From: Candidatus Rifleibacteriota bacterium
GTDB taxonomy: Bacteria; Muiribacteriota; Ozemobacteria; Ozemobacterales; Ozemobacteraceae
Reading direction: 5' to 3'
DNA: 64,000 nucleotides
NCBI GenBank assembly: GCA_015233565.1
Contig: JADFXM010000001.1
Location: forward strand, 186,001 to 250,000
In this document: in pieces, positions 19,168 through 28,088 of the stretch
Numbering within the stretch: position 1 is the first letter of the stretch
Layout: each line of letters opens with the position of its first letter
Program-made: the position numbers and the translations under genes
The notes under the pieces: generated by a model
Databases searched by the model: none
Told to the model about the DNA's origin: nothing
The model's input: the letters and a program-made list of their open reading frames with translations, nothing else

Positions 19168-20466
19168 TTACTTCTTTGGTTCTGCCTCTTTCGAGCTTGC
19201 AAGAATTTCCCTTAAGATCAAAATTTTCGATTGCTCGGAAACATAGCTTTTATTAAGTTCTACCAGACAATTAAGAACAGCTTTTACAGAATCTGCCTCT
19301 AGCTCATCTTCTTCTTTTGATTCTTCAGAAGAAGAATCAAAAGAATTTTCAGAATCAAAGTCCGACTCAAGAAATTTTGCTTCTTCAGGATTTTTTCTGA
19401 TTTGAACACTTAGTATTTTCAATGAGACCATAAAAATCAGAATAAAAGAAACAAAAATTTTTGCAGCAAATGTTCCACATTCGCTTAATAGATCTGACTT
19501 TTGCCATGAAATTTCTTTACTAACTATACTGGTATCACAGCTTAAACCGATAATCCAATCAAGAGGGGGGAACCTTTTTACGAAAGCAATCCTTCGTTCA
19601 GACCTGTTTGAAATTGGTGATAATTGATCGAATTCGATGGATCCTTCACCAAAATTTGTTGCAAGGTTAATTCCCTTTTGAATATATGAAAGTTGGGGAA
19701 GATTGTACGAGCTCTTTCCGACCAAGCTTCCATCATTATGAAAGATGACCATTCCTTTTGAATCGGTAATCCAAAAGCCCCCAAAAGTTCTTTTCAAATT
19801 CATGGAATCAATTCGTGCCAGAATTTTTTTCAGAATTGTCTCTCTATTTGGAATTTCCTCCATTCCCAGTCCAATCGCGATTTTCTTAGTGGGATGGCGT
19901 TCAAAGTAATAAAAGGACTGTGATTTTTCCTTGTTTGCTTCAAAAAATTGCCCTGGTTCTGTTCTTCCTGGTAAAAATAATTTTTCAACTTCCTTTGTTA
20001 TAAGACTTCTATCCCTATCAGGAATTTCATTGACATAAAGAATCTGATTTGAATTGTCCTGGGTGACAATCACTGGCCCGGAGACGTTGTTCCCAAGCGT
20101 AAAGCCATCCAGATCCTTTTTAATTTGGTCAAAGTCCTTTTGTAATAACTCAGCTTCTGGTTTTTTGCCAAATTGCTTTTCGATATGATTCAAAATAGTT
20201 TTTACTGAGTACTTCAGAATTTTGCCATCCTCATGAAATCTATATTCCGAGCTAAAATAGTATGAATGTTGATTTTTTATTGCCTTGTAGGAAATATTTT
20301 CAAATTGTTCCAGAAGACGGCTCATGTCAGACAAAAGCATCTCATGGAAATCTTTTTCATCCTCAGATTCTCTTTGATAAAAGAAGTAGATTGAAAAACA
20401 CGTGGGAATGAAAAGGCACAGAAGAAGCATCAATCCAATAAAAACCTTAAGGCGGGAAATGATCAT
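19168..20466 (-). CDS. Membrane Cache-like sensor with acidic tail, no output domain
   Basis: 432 residues: TM1 about 8-29; a large extracytoplasmic region 30-330 in two parts, the second (FGGFWITDSKGMVIFHNDG, then FPPLDWIIGLS) matching the Cache/PAS-like fold; TM2 about 333-355; and a short cytoplasmic tail with a run of Asp/Glu/Ser (about 361-393) and a helical end. HAMP, kinase, cyclase and methyl-accepting domains are all absent, so signal must pass to a partner. ATG overlaps the stop of the preceding sensor gene by four bases (ATGA) and AAGGAG precedes it, so it is last in the channel operon. Binding ligand unknown. Confidence 0.72.
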   Translation of the reverse strand: MIISRLKVFIGLMLLLCLFIPTCFSIYFFYQRESEDEKDFHEMLLSDMSRLLEQFENISYKAIKNQHSYYFSSEYRFHEDGKILKYSVKTILNHIEKQFGKKPEAELLQKDFDQIKKDLDGFTLGNNVSGPVIVTQDNSNQILYVNEIPDRDRSLITKEVEKLFLPGRTEPGQFFEANKEKSQSFYYFERHPTKKIAIGLGMEEIPNRETILKKILARIDSMNLKRTFGGFWITDSKGMVIFHNDGSLVGKSSYNLPQLSYIQKGINLATNFGEGSIEFDQLSPISNRSERRIAFVKRFPPLDWIIGLSCDTSIVSKEISWQKSDLLSECGTFAAKIFVSFILIFMVSLKILSVQIRKNPEEAKFLESDFDSENSFDSSSEESKEEDELEADSVKAVLNCLVELNKSYVSEQSKILILREILASSKEAEPKK

Positions 20467-21914
20467 TCTTTTTCTCCTTTTTGAGGAGAATTGGATTGCA
20501 ACTTTTCTTCAAGCTTTTCGACAAGCTTGTCAATTTTAATTTGACCTTTTGCACCATTAGTTTTAATTTCTTTGATGCTCTTCAATAAACTTTTCAAGGA
20601 TTTCATGTCATTTTCAGGAGAGGTTATTTCTTTTGCCGAATGAATAATTTCCGTCTCGATTTTTTCAGCAAAGGATAGTTCAAGAATTTCTTTCAAAGAG
20701 GCTACCAAAGCTGAGTTCTTTTCTCGAACGATAGGTGATTCATCTTTTTGAGAATCTGATGGAAGTGTTTCAATTTCTTCAGGATTTAGTAAATTTTCCA
20801 GGATTTGAAAAGCAAAATAGCCAAGAAATAAAAACATAATGATTGATGTAATTATTATTAAAGCAGTAGTTTGCCAAAAATGGTCCATTTTAACATCTAT
20901 GGTTGAGCTAATTTCTTGAAGGTTTATCCCAGCTCCTATAATTAACCTAAGCGGTTTATAAAGCATGACAAAACCGAACAATTGTGAATCTTCAAAGAAA
21001 CCTAAACCGTTATTTGTCTTTGCAGTTTCAATTGATTTAGAAATATAGTTGGAGGTAGTGGCCAAGGAAGAACCCGCAATTTTCTTTGCTTTTTCATTTT
21101 GAAAAATTACTTTCCCTTCAAGGTCGCAGATCCAAAATGGATCGGACTCCTCTGAATCGCTGAAAGCCTGAAGTTCTGCTTTTATCGAATCAAAAGTATC
21201 AGTTATAGCGGTATCAAGAAAAATTCCTGTACCAAGCACCCAATTCCAGTTTTTATTAAGACGTACATAAGAGAGTTTTGGAAGAAGTGCCGAGGATTGG
21301 GAGCTCAAAGAGCTCTGGGATTTTTTGGGAAAGAGATAGTCGACAAATCCGCCCTCTGGTTGTTCTTTTGCTATACGAGCACAAGAGGAAAAAATGTTTT
21401 CACCCCTGTTAAAAGCTGTATTTAAAGCCGGGTTCAAAAGAGTTTTCCCATTAAGTTCGGGAATTGTGGGGTGCATGACCATTTGGGGTTCTGAGGCATT
21501 TCCTTCCTGGACCCAAACATATAAATCCTTTTCAGGGAAAAATAAGCTTTTTATTTCGTCCAAACAATCTTGTTTAGCCGCTTCAAGCTTAAGTTCACCA
21601 GCCTTAACCTGTTCATACCTTTTGTTCAAAAAGTGAAAAAGTGTGTCGATTGTGCCTTTAAGAGAGTTTTCACAAGCTTTTTCCATTGTTGCTTTTTCAA
21701 GAAAACTGGCAAACAAATGTTGAACGGTGTTATAAGCCAACGACACAAAATCTTTGAGGTTTTTTTGGCGTTTATTCGACAGAATTCTCCGAAACTTTTC
21801 CAGTCGCGCTTCAGAACATTCAGAATAAGCCTGAATTGTTATTGAAATTTGTACCAGTGCACAGACAATCAGTAGAACACCGATTAAATAACGGATTTTT
21901 GATTTGAGATTCAT
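20463..21914 (-). CDS. Membrane double-Cache sensor with coiled-coil tail, no output domain
   Basis: 483 residues: TM1 about 8-28; a helix then an sCache_2-type domain with DLYVWVQEG (131-139), VMHPTIPELNGKTLL, EGGFVDYLFPK, LPKLSYVR and NWNWVLGTGIFLD (about 222-234). A second Cache-like unit spans about 257-335 (PFWICDLEGKVIFQNE). TM2 is about 349-371, then about 110 residues of charged helix. The first domain is a textbook match to the Cache domains of bacterial receptors for small organic ligands. There is no HAMP or enzymatic output. It lies 18 bases after the channel gene and overlaps the next sensor gene by four bases. Confidence 0.8.
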   Translation of the reverse strand: MNLKSKIRYLIGVLLIVCALVQISITIQAYSECSEARLEKFRRILSNKRQKNLKDFVSLAYNTVQHLFASFLEKATMEKACENSLKGTIDTLFHFLNKRYEQVKAGELKLEAAKQDCLDEIKSLFFPEKDLYVWVQEGNASEPQMVMHPTIPELNGKTLLNPALNTAFNRGENIFSSCARIAKEQPEGGFVDYLFPKKSQSSLSSQSSALLPKLSYVRLNKNWNWVLGTGIFLDTAITDTFDSIKAELQAFSDSEESDPFWICDLEGKVIFQNEKAKKIAGSSLATTSNYISKSIETAKTNNGLGFFEDSQLFGFVMLYKPLRLIIGAGINLQEISSTIDVKMDHFWQTTALIIITSIIMFLFLGYFAFQILENLLNPEEIETLPSDSQKDESPIVREKNSALVASLKEILELSFAEKIETEIIHSAKEITSPENDMKSLKSLLKSIKEIKTNGAKGQIKIDKLVEKLEEKLQSNSPQKGEKE

Positions 21915-21932
21915 AGCTTTTCTCTATAACGT

Positions 21933-23966
21933 TTAGGGATAAAAAACAACTGCTGTCATCACAAATAGCGATCCAAAGATAAATGGCCAGAAACTGATTT
22001 TGGCAATCAGATTATCCTTAAATTGAATCAAGTGGATTTTGTTTGTCCAACTGAAGATGATGGTATCAATTGAGACAATAAGAAGTAGAAAGTAAGTCAG
22101 AAAATACAGAAGGTCAAAATAAATTATGCTTACGACTCCCAGTCGGGTTCTCAGGTCAATTTGTGCGAAAACTACAACAAAAAAAACTGATGCTGCAATT
22201 GTAATGATCATACTGGAATTAAAACCGAGATATTGATTAAGATCCTGATTTTTTGTTGCCAGTAACAAAGAAATAAACATTAATACAATTACTACAAAAA
22301 TAGGAAGAAGGTTTGAAATAAAAGGATCAAGAAACGCTCTCTTGATAATAATGTTGAAGTAAAGCTCGGGAGTGTTGTTGTCCTGAGAAGAATCACCTTG
22401 GAAGCCAAAATTAGTGTTGTAATCCTTAAATTCCAAAGAAAAATAGGATTTTGAAATTTTCCATCCTGGAACAAGCAATTCTGCGTCCAAACCAGGCTTT
22501 GAATCGGGATGAAGATTGAAATATGAGGTGAGATCAGGAATTAAAACGACATTTTTGTCAATATCACCCTGCCACATTCTTAACCATACATTTTCACGAT
22601 CAAGCGGAAAAGAGGAATACCCAAACCACTGTCTGAGTTCAACCTTAAATCGCCAACCAACGAGCTTCCAATCACCATATTCTCTTTCGTAAGCTTTATC
22701 GATGGTTGAATCAACCGACTCAGGAAAATGGATTTCCTGCGTTAAATCCTTGTGATACTTCTTATGGAATCTTTGCCAGACAAAGCCGGTAACTTTCACA
22801 TTCTGACCGCTTTGGAAATCAACCGATTGTACGAAAACCCCTGTGGGGAGATATATGGGTGGTGGATAACCTCTTCTGGAACAAAGGTCCTTGAAATCCT
22901 CCTTGAACTGTTCAACCATTGATGTTTCAAATATAGGTAATTCGTTGGTTCCAGCCGGCTCAAAATAATTTAGTACCAGATACCAGATTATGGCGATTCC
23001 GGCGAACAAGGCTATGGAAGCTAACGAAGAGATGGTCCAAAGACTTTTTCCGTCGTAAAGTGAATGATGAAGAATTATCCAGACTGCAAAAAAGAGGAGA
23101 AAGATTTCGATTCCAATAATGGAGTTGAATAGTCTGGAAAGTACTTCTGTGGTATTGGATGCCATTTGTGGCTGAATTAACCTGAAGACAAGCATCCAAC
23201 TAGTGGATGGAATACTCCGATAAAAAAGAGTTGATCGGTCCCGGCAATTTCCTTGGGGAATTGAAATTTCCCCACTTTTTCTTTTAATTGCTTCCAGCTC
23301 TAATTCTAACAACTCTGGGGCATCTTCTCTATAAGCAACCTGCTGAAGAGTCACTCCATCCTCCATAAATTCCTTCCTTGGATGGAAAAGAATCTGACCT
23401 TTCTGGGAAAATAAAAAGGGATAACCATTCTGACCAATTTCTTTCTTGGATAAAAATTCTTTTAATTTTTCAGGGGAAATTTCAATGAAAACGGTTCCAA
23501 TAACAAATGGGAGTCCAGTATCAGGATGAGTTTGAACTATTGAGGATTCTTTGATTTTTATCAAGTTGGTATCAGAAGAATTGTTTTTAAAATAAAACGC
23601 TTGCTCCTTACGTTTATCCTGATCAAAGGCAATTGGATAATAGGCGAGCCCGATTGCTCCAATATCAGGATGATCTTGAAGCAATTTGTTCAATCTTTGA
23701 CTGACTTTTTCCTGTGGGAGCTTCAGTGAAGATGCTTCGGAAGCAATTTCATCTGCAAGAACAATATTTTCCGCCAAATACTTATCAAGATTATCCGCTA
23801 GTTGTACTGTTTGATCATGTACAATTTGTTTTGTTCCCAATTCGTATTGGAGGCTTATACGGTGAAAAAGAACTAGATTGTAAATAAATGCTGAAACTCC
23901 GACTAAAGCTGCGATGGCGGAAAAATATATAAAAAATTTTCGCATAATATTTTTTCTATTGGTCAA
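21933..23966 (-). CDS. Cache sensor fused to a pentameric ligand-gated ion channel (Pro-loop receptor)
   Basis: 677 residues. TM1 11-33; extracytoplasmic dCache-like region about 36-265 (GQNGYPFLFSQKGQILFHP at 178-196, SIPSTSWMLVFRL); TM2 280-300; TM3 310-333; then about 345-545 a second extracytoplasmic domain with the channel-family hallmark SSFPLDRENVWLRMW (FPLD 453-456, compare YPFDSQ of GLIC) and VPGWKISKSYFSLEF. Four helices follow: M1 549-571 with the conserved mid-helix Pro (SNLLPIF), M2 583-601, an M2-M3 loop QIDLRTRLG, M3 611-635 and M4 655-676. Counting helices puts both sensor domains outside, as a pLGIC requires. TTG 23966 (AAGGG upstream, overlapping the preceding stop) is chosen; ATG 23945 is possible. 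Channel assignment is from motif and topology, without a database search. Confidence 0.78.
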   Translation of the reverse strand: MTNRKNIMRKFFIYFSAIAALVGVSAFIYNLVLFHRISLQYELGTKQIVHDQTVQLADNLDKYLAENIVLADEIASEASSLKLPQEKVSQRLNKLLQDHPDIGAIGLAYYPIAFDQDKRKEQAFYFKNNSSDTNLIKIKESSIVQTHPDTGLPFVIGTVFIEISPEKLKEFLSKKEIGQNGYPFLFSQKGQILFHPRKEFMEDGVTLQQVAYREDAPELLELELEAIKRKSGEISIPQGNCRDRSTLFYRSIPSTSWMLVFRLIQPQMASNTTEVLSRLFNSIIGIEIFLLFFAVWIILHHSLYDGKSLWTISSLASIALFAGIAIIWYLVLNYFEPAGTNELPIFETSMVEQFKEDFKDLCSRRGYPPPIYLPTGVFVQSVDFQSGQNVKVTGFVWQRFHKKYHKDLTQEIHFPESVDSTIDKAYEREYGDWKLVGWRFKVELRQWFGYSSFPLDRENVWLRMWQGDIDKNVVLIPDLTSYFNLHPDSKPGLDAELLVPGWKISKSYFSLEFKDYNTNFGFQGDSSQDNNTPELYFNIIIKRAFLDPFISNLLPIFVVIVLMFISLLLATKNQDLNQYLGFNSSMIITIAASVFFVVVFAQIDLRTRLGVVSIIYFDLLYFLTYFLLLIVSIDTIIFSWTNKIHLIQFKDNLIAKISFWPFIFGSLFVMTAVVFYP

Positions 23967-25258
23967 ATTTCCCTTTTAATGCAGAGCATGGTGATATCAT
24001 CATACGGAACAACGCCGGTCATGAATTCGTTCAGAAGTGATTGAAGTCTCTCGATGATTTCGTCGCTTGATAATCTGAAATTTTTTTGGAAAGCCTCGTA
24101 AAATCTCTTGGTTCCATATTTTTCTCCAGTTCGGCTTCTGGCGTCAAGACAGCCATCTGTGTATAATAAAATTGCGTCACCGGGGCAAAATTCAATTGAT
24201 TCCAGGGATGTTTCAAAATTATCGGCAAACATTCCGATTGCCATCCCTGAATTTTTAAGTTCAATCAATTTCCCTGAATCATGTTTACACAGCAGAATGG
24301 AAGGATGTCCGGCATTTGTAAATTGAATTTTATTGGTTTTTTCATCAAAAAATACTGCACAAGCTGTTAAATATTGGAAATCGGTAAGAACGTCACAGAT
24401 AGTGTGGTGGAGCGTGGTAAGCAATTGCCCGGGATTATCTGCTTTTTCAGCGATTTCCTTCAGTTGTGATATACTAAAAACCATTGTTAGCGCTGCGGGG
24501 ACACCTTTTCCGGCAACGTCTCCGACTAAAGCCACCCAGCCTCCGTTACCCTTGGGGGCCATGTAGTACAAGTCTCCGCCCACCTCCAATGCCGAATAAA
24601 GCCGAACCGAGGAGTCAAAGGCTGCAATTTGAGGAAGTTCGATTTGGAGCATTCTTTTCTGAATAGTTTTTGCAATGTTAAGTTCTTCAAGGAATTTTTT
24701 CCGATCTTTCTGCTGTTCTTCAAGGAAAATGCTTCGAAATAAGATCCCGAATTGCCCGGCTACAATTTCCCCCAACTCCTGATCTCTTTTTGTAAATGTT
24801 CTGCGGTTCTTAGGGTCGCTGAAGCTTATCGCTCCAATCAAGTCGTAATCCATAAAAACTGGGATACACATGAAACAAAAAGTTTTGTAATCTGAGCGTT
24901 TGGAGATTTTGAATCTTTCGTCCGTTGTGATGTCATTTACCAAAAGAGTTTTACGATGTGTGAAAACCCATTCAATTACCGGAGAGGTTCGTAGAAAAGA
25001 GCTTCCCTTTATCTCAGGATTTACTCCAAGTGATTCGAAAATAAAATATTTCTGATTTTGTGCGCATAGTACCAACGAGGCTCTGGTAACTCTCAATAAA
25101 CCGGGAATAATCTCTCCAAAAAGGTGCGCAAGATCTTCTCGGGATCTTACGGTGACACTTTTTTGAATCAGCAGATCCAGAAGATCGATTTCTTTTACAA
25201 GCTTCCTGAGGCGCAGTCCAAATCGCCTCAATGCATTTCTTTTTAAAGAATGACGCAT
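23963..25258 (-). CDS. GAF-domain PPM/SpoIIE-type protein phosphatase
   Basis: 431 residues, cytosolic. GAF domain about 30-185, then a coiled helix and the SpoIIE-like PP2C domain about 205-431. Metal-binding residues are intact: Asp in EVGGDLYYM, Asp in VGDVAGKGVPAA, Asp in LLYTDGCLDAR and Asp in YDDITMLCI. Such phosphatases usually act on phosphoserine anti-sigma-factor antagonists (RsbU-like), though no such partner is encoded here. GAGGAT precedes the ATG. It is the first gene of the tight unit phosphatase, channel, sensor, sensor, its stop overlapping the channel start, so its substrate is plausibly linked to that channel or its ligand (inference). Confidence 0.9.
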   Translation of the reverse strand: MRHSLKRNALRRFGLRLRKLVKEIDLLDLLIQKSVTVRSREDLAHLFGEIIPGLLRVTRASLVLCAQNQKYFIFESLGVNPEIKGSSFLRTSPVIEWVFTHRKTLLVNDITTDERFKISKRSDYKTFCFMCIPVFMDYDLIGAISFSDPKNRRTFTKRDQELGEIVAGQFGILFRSIFLEEQQKDRKKFLEELNIAKTIQKRMLQIELPQIAAFDSSVRLYSALEVGGDLYYMAPKGNGGWVALVGDVAGKGVPAALTMVFSISQLKEIAEKADNPGQLLTTLHHTICDVLTDFQYLTACAVFFDEKTNKIQFTNAGHPSILLCKHDSGKLIELKNSGMAIGMFADNFETSLESIEFCPGDAILLYTDGCLDARSRTGEKYGTKRFYEAFQKNFRLSSDEIIERLQSLLNEFMTGVVPYDDITMLCIKREI

Positions 25259-25351
25259 TTTTATTTATCCTCACTTAATCAGAAACACAAATTTCATGTT
25301 AAATTATTTTATAAAAGTTTTCCAGATTTTTTGAGTTGATGATAATTTTGA

Positions 25352-28063
25352 TTATCGCGAAACAACGATTTTTCCGGAGCTTTTTATTTCATCTCCTCCT
25401 CTTTTAATAATAACCTTAAAGGGATACTCACCATTTGGGACATTTTTTGCAGTTTCATCTTTTCCATCCCAATGGGTGGCAAAGGTGCCATTGGATTTGT
25501 AGGCCATTGGAAGAGAGATCAGTTTTTTTCCCGTCAGATCGAATATCTTAGCTTCAATCTCCAAGTCAGGATTCTTTGCACCATTCCCTTCTAAAAAGAT
25601 GAAAACATTTGTTTCACCACTACTGGGGTTTGGACATGCCGCGGCCTGAATCACTGACAAAGGGCCTGGTAGCGAGCATTGGAAATTCACTCTCCCGACA
25701 TTTTCAGCTTTGTCAGAAACCTCAATTGCAAATCTGTGAAGCCCTTTTGGAAGCCTCATTAAATCAGCAGTTATGGTCTTATTAGTTTCATCGAATGAAA
25801 AAGGAACAGAGTTGCCATCGACTTGGACTCTGATTGATTCTTGCTGAATTCCGGACCCATTTTCCTCAATTCGAGCTACCAATAACGGTTTTGTCTCCTC
25901 CTGCTCAATTCGAAAGTCGTGAATTCTTGGCGGAGACAGGTCGGTAACCAGTACATAAGCTCCTTCTGAAGCTATGGGGCAGAAAAACCCCTTTTCATTG
26001 TGACTTACTTTCACCCATGAATTCTGGGAATTTCTGGGTGACCAAAGTCCGATGGAAGAGTGATTAGAAATTCCTAAAATTCCACTCGTGAACTGCAACC
26101 TAGCCTCAATTACTTTTCCCGGATTGAATACGGTATAGTATGCTTTTGAAAGAATTGTCAATTCCTGGGGAATTTCAAGTGCCGGAGATTCCAAAACCAT
26201 TGCTTGATCTCCCGCTTCCCTTGATGAAATCATGAAATCGATGTCTTTAACCGTAAGATGATTCATCGAGTTTTCCTTTAAAGAAGCTCTGTAAAAGGAG
26301 AATGAAGAGTTTTCATCATCTTTTTTAACTCTAACCACCCCCCTGCCTGGCCCAGGAATTTTATAGTTAACCATAAAAATCGATCTGTTTTCATCCACTG
26401 GCAACATTTTGGAAGTAGTTTCCTGATTGTTGAATTCTATGTTAACAGTCGGAGTTGCGACTATTCCATCCGGTGATTTAAGAAAAACTGTAAATTCATT
26501 TGAAGTTACAGGGCTCGAAGTAGGATAAATTACTGTTTTTGATGGTTGCATTGTAAATGAATAAACGAATGGGTCGGCAATGTTTTCCCTATTGCTGAGT
26601 ACTGCGGGAACCAGTATTAATCGTCTGTATTGTGATAAATCAAGAGAAAGTGAAGCTAAAAGAGTCTCGTTAAACTTTAAATCGATTAATGCTGCACTTC
26701 CCTCATGGTCAACTGCTGCAACAAAAGGAGTGAAGCCCTCATTGTAAGCTTTAAAGACTAACTTGAAAAATCCGCTTCCAAGAATGTTTTCATATTTTCC
26801 CCCGGAGTTGGAAAAAATTCGACCTTCTCCGCCGACTAATGAGCGATATGGTGTAAATGCAAACGTCTGGCCAGGAAGGGGCAAAGCGATTGCTTCGCTT
26901 CCAAGGCGGCGGTCTTTGTCGAGGTAACCCCAAAGTCCGTTGGAAAGCGAGACATCGTTCAGATAATTGGCCAAAATCCAATTTTTTAAGGCTGCTGTGA
27001 AACTGGAACCAAGTTTTTTCAGTGAACTGTCGATTCCCTCCACTCCAATCTTTTCGTTACCAACAATTTCCTTGAATAGATTTTTTTGGGAAGTCTCGTC
27101 AGAACCTCCAAACTTTTCTAATAGGTAATACATAAAAAGGAATGAAGCTCCATAATGCCGGCACATAGTGGCTGGTTGGTACCACTCATTGAAAGAATTT
27201 GTTGTTAAACAAATTTCGGGTTTTTCCAGGAATCTTGCAAGATGAGGAGAAGTGGGAATACCAATTCCGTCAGAAGTAATTGACGCACTGTAAATATATT
27301 CGGAAAGTAATGAGAGTCCTTCTTCGACCCACCTCTCTTCACTTTTTCCGGATTTGGAAAGGTGCCTTGAAAAGTTGATCAAATGTTGGAATTCATGAGC
27401 GAGTGTCCTATAAAATTCATTATTAGGATCGGTGGGATTGCCTGGCCGCCCTGGATTCATGTCCATAAAAATTAGAGGTTTTTGATTCCCCTGATCATCA
27501 ATTAGATCACGGGAATTGAAAAATCCTGCGATATAGCCAGAGTTTTGTTCTCCTTTGATATCGCTAAGGAGAATATATATTTTGTCATCCGGGAGGTTTA
27601 AATGTGAGGGAATTTCGGGTTTTCCCATCCACGAGGTTATAGATGGATAAATCTTTTCATCAAAAGTCAGAGCAATTTCTTCAAAACTCTCAAATGCTGA
27701 ACTTCCAAAAAATTGCCAACATGAATCATCTATGAAAATTCTGCAATGCGATCCTTCTAGAACATAGGTTGTTTGTTTGATTTCGTATTTTCTTGTGTCG
27801 AAATTAAAAATTTGAAACCAAATTTTAGATTGTCCAAGAACTAGTTGATTCAGTACTTTTGAAAACTTCTTTTGCTGAAGCGAAAAACCTTTGGAATTGG
27901 GACCAACTTGGGAAGACTTTTCTACGGAAGTTTCCTGTAAATTTCGGAGTAAAAAAGTTCCATCCTGGGCTATTTTACAAGGTTGTTCACAAATTGCAGA
28001 TGAAGTTCTCAAAAAAAAGCCTGCAATGAAAATCATCAGATAAAAAAAATTTCTTGTGGTCAC
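25352..28063 (-). CDS. Secreted zinc metallopeptidase-like protein with C-terminal FlgD/Ig-like domain
   Basis: 903 residues with a signal peptide (FFYLMIFIAGFFLRTSSA). The catalytic region has HEFQH (223-227) followed by WVEEGLSLLSEY, the third ligand Glu being near 248, as in M30 (hyicolysin)-like or M6-like gluzincins. The middle is beta-rich; residues about 810-903 match the FlgD-Ig/secretion-tail type (ACPNPSSGETNVFI, FDLTGKKL, WDGKDETAKNVPNGEYPFKV). GTG 28063 has AAAGGA ten bases upstream; no nearer ATG exists. It lies 25 bases after the membrane phosphatase gene. Export to the surface or medium is likely; the substrate is unknown. Confidence 0.82.
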   Translation of the reverse strand: MTTRNFFYLMIFIAGFFLRTSSAICEQPCKIAQDGTFLLRNLQETSVEKSSQVGPNSKGFSLQQKKFSKVLNQLVLGQSKIWFQIFNFDTRKYEIKQTTYVLEGSHCRIFIDDSCWQFFGSSAFESFEEIALTFDEKIYPSITSWMGKPEIPSHLNLPDDKIYILLSDIKGEQNSGYIAGFFNSRDLIDDQGNQKPLIFMDMNPGRPGNPTDPNNEFYRTLAHEFQHLINFSRHLSKSGKSEERWVEEGLSLLSEYIYSASITSDGIGIPTSPHLARFLEKPEICLTTNSFNEWYQPATMCRHYGASFLFMYYLLEKFGGSDETSQKNLFKEIVGNEKIGVEGIDSSLKKLGSSFTAALKNWILANYLNDVSLSNGLWGYLDKDRRLGSEAIALPLPGQTFAFTPYRSLVGGEGRIFSNSGGKYENILGSGFFKLVFKAYNEGFTPFVAAVDHEGSAALIDLKFNETLLASLSLDLSQYRRLILVPAVLSNRENIADPFVYSFTMQPSKTVIYPTSSPVTSNEFTVFLKSPDGIVATPTVNIEFNNQETTSKMLPVDENRSIFMVNYKIPGPGRGVVRVKKDDENSSFSFYRASLKENSMNHLTVKDIDFMISSREAGDQAMVLESPALEIPQELTILSKAYYTVFNPGKVIEARLQFTSGILGISNHSSIGLWSPRNSQNSWVKVSHNEKGFFCPIASEGAYVLVTDLSPPRIHDFRIEQEETKPLLVARIEENGSGIQQESIRVQVDGNSVPFSFDETNKTITADLMRLPKGLHRFAIEVSDKAENVGRVNFQCSLPGPLSVIQAAACPNPSSGETNVFIFLEGNGAKNPDLEIEAKIFDLTGKKLISLPMAYKSNGTFATHWDGKDETAKNVPNGEYPFKVIIKRGGDEIKSSGKIVVSR

Positions 28064-28088
28064 TCAGGCAATCCTTTCTTTGACGGCA

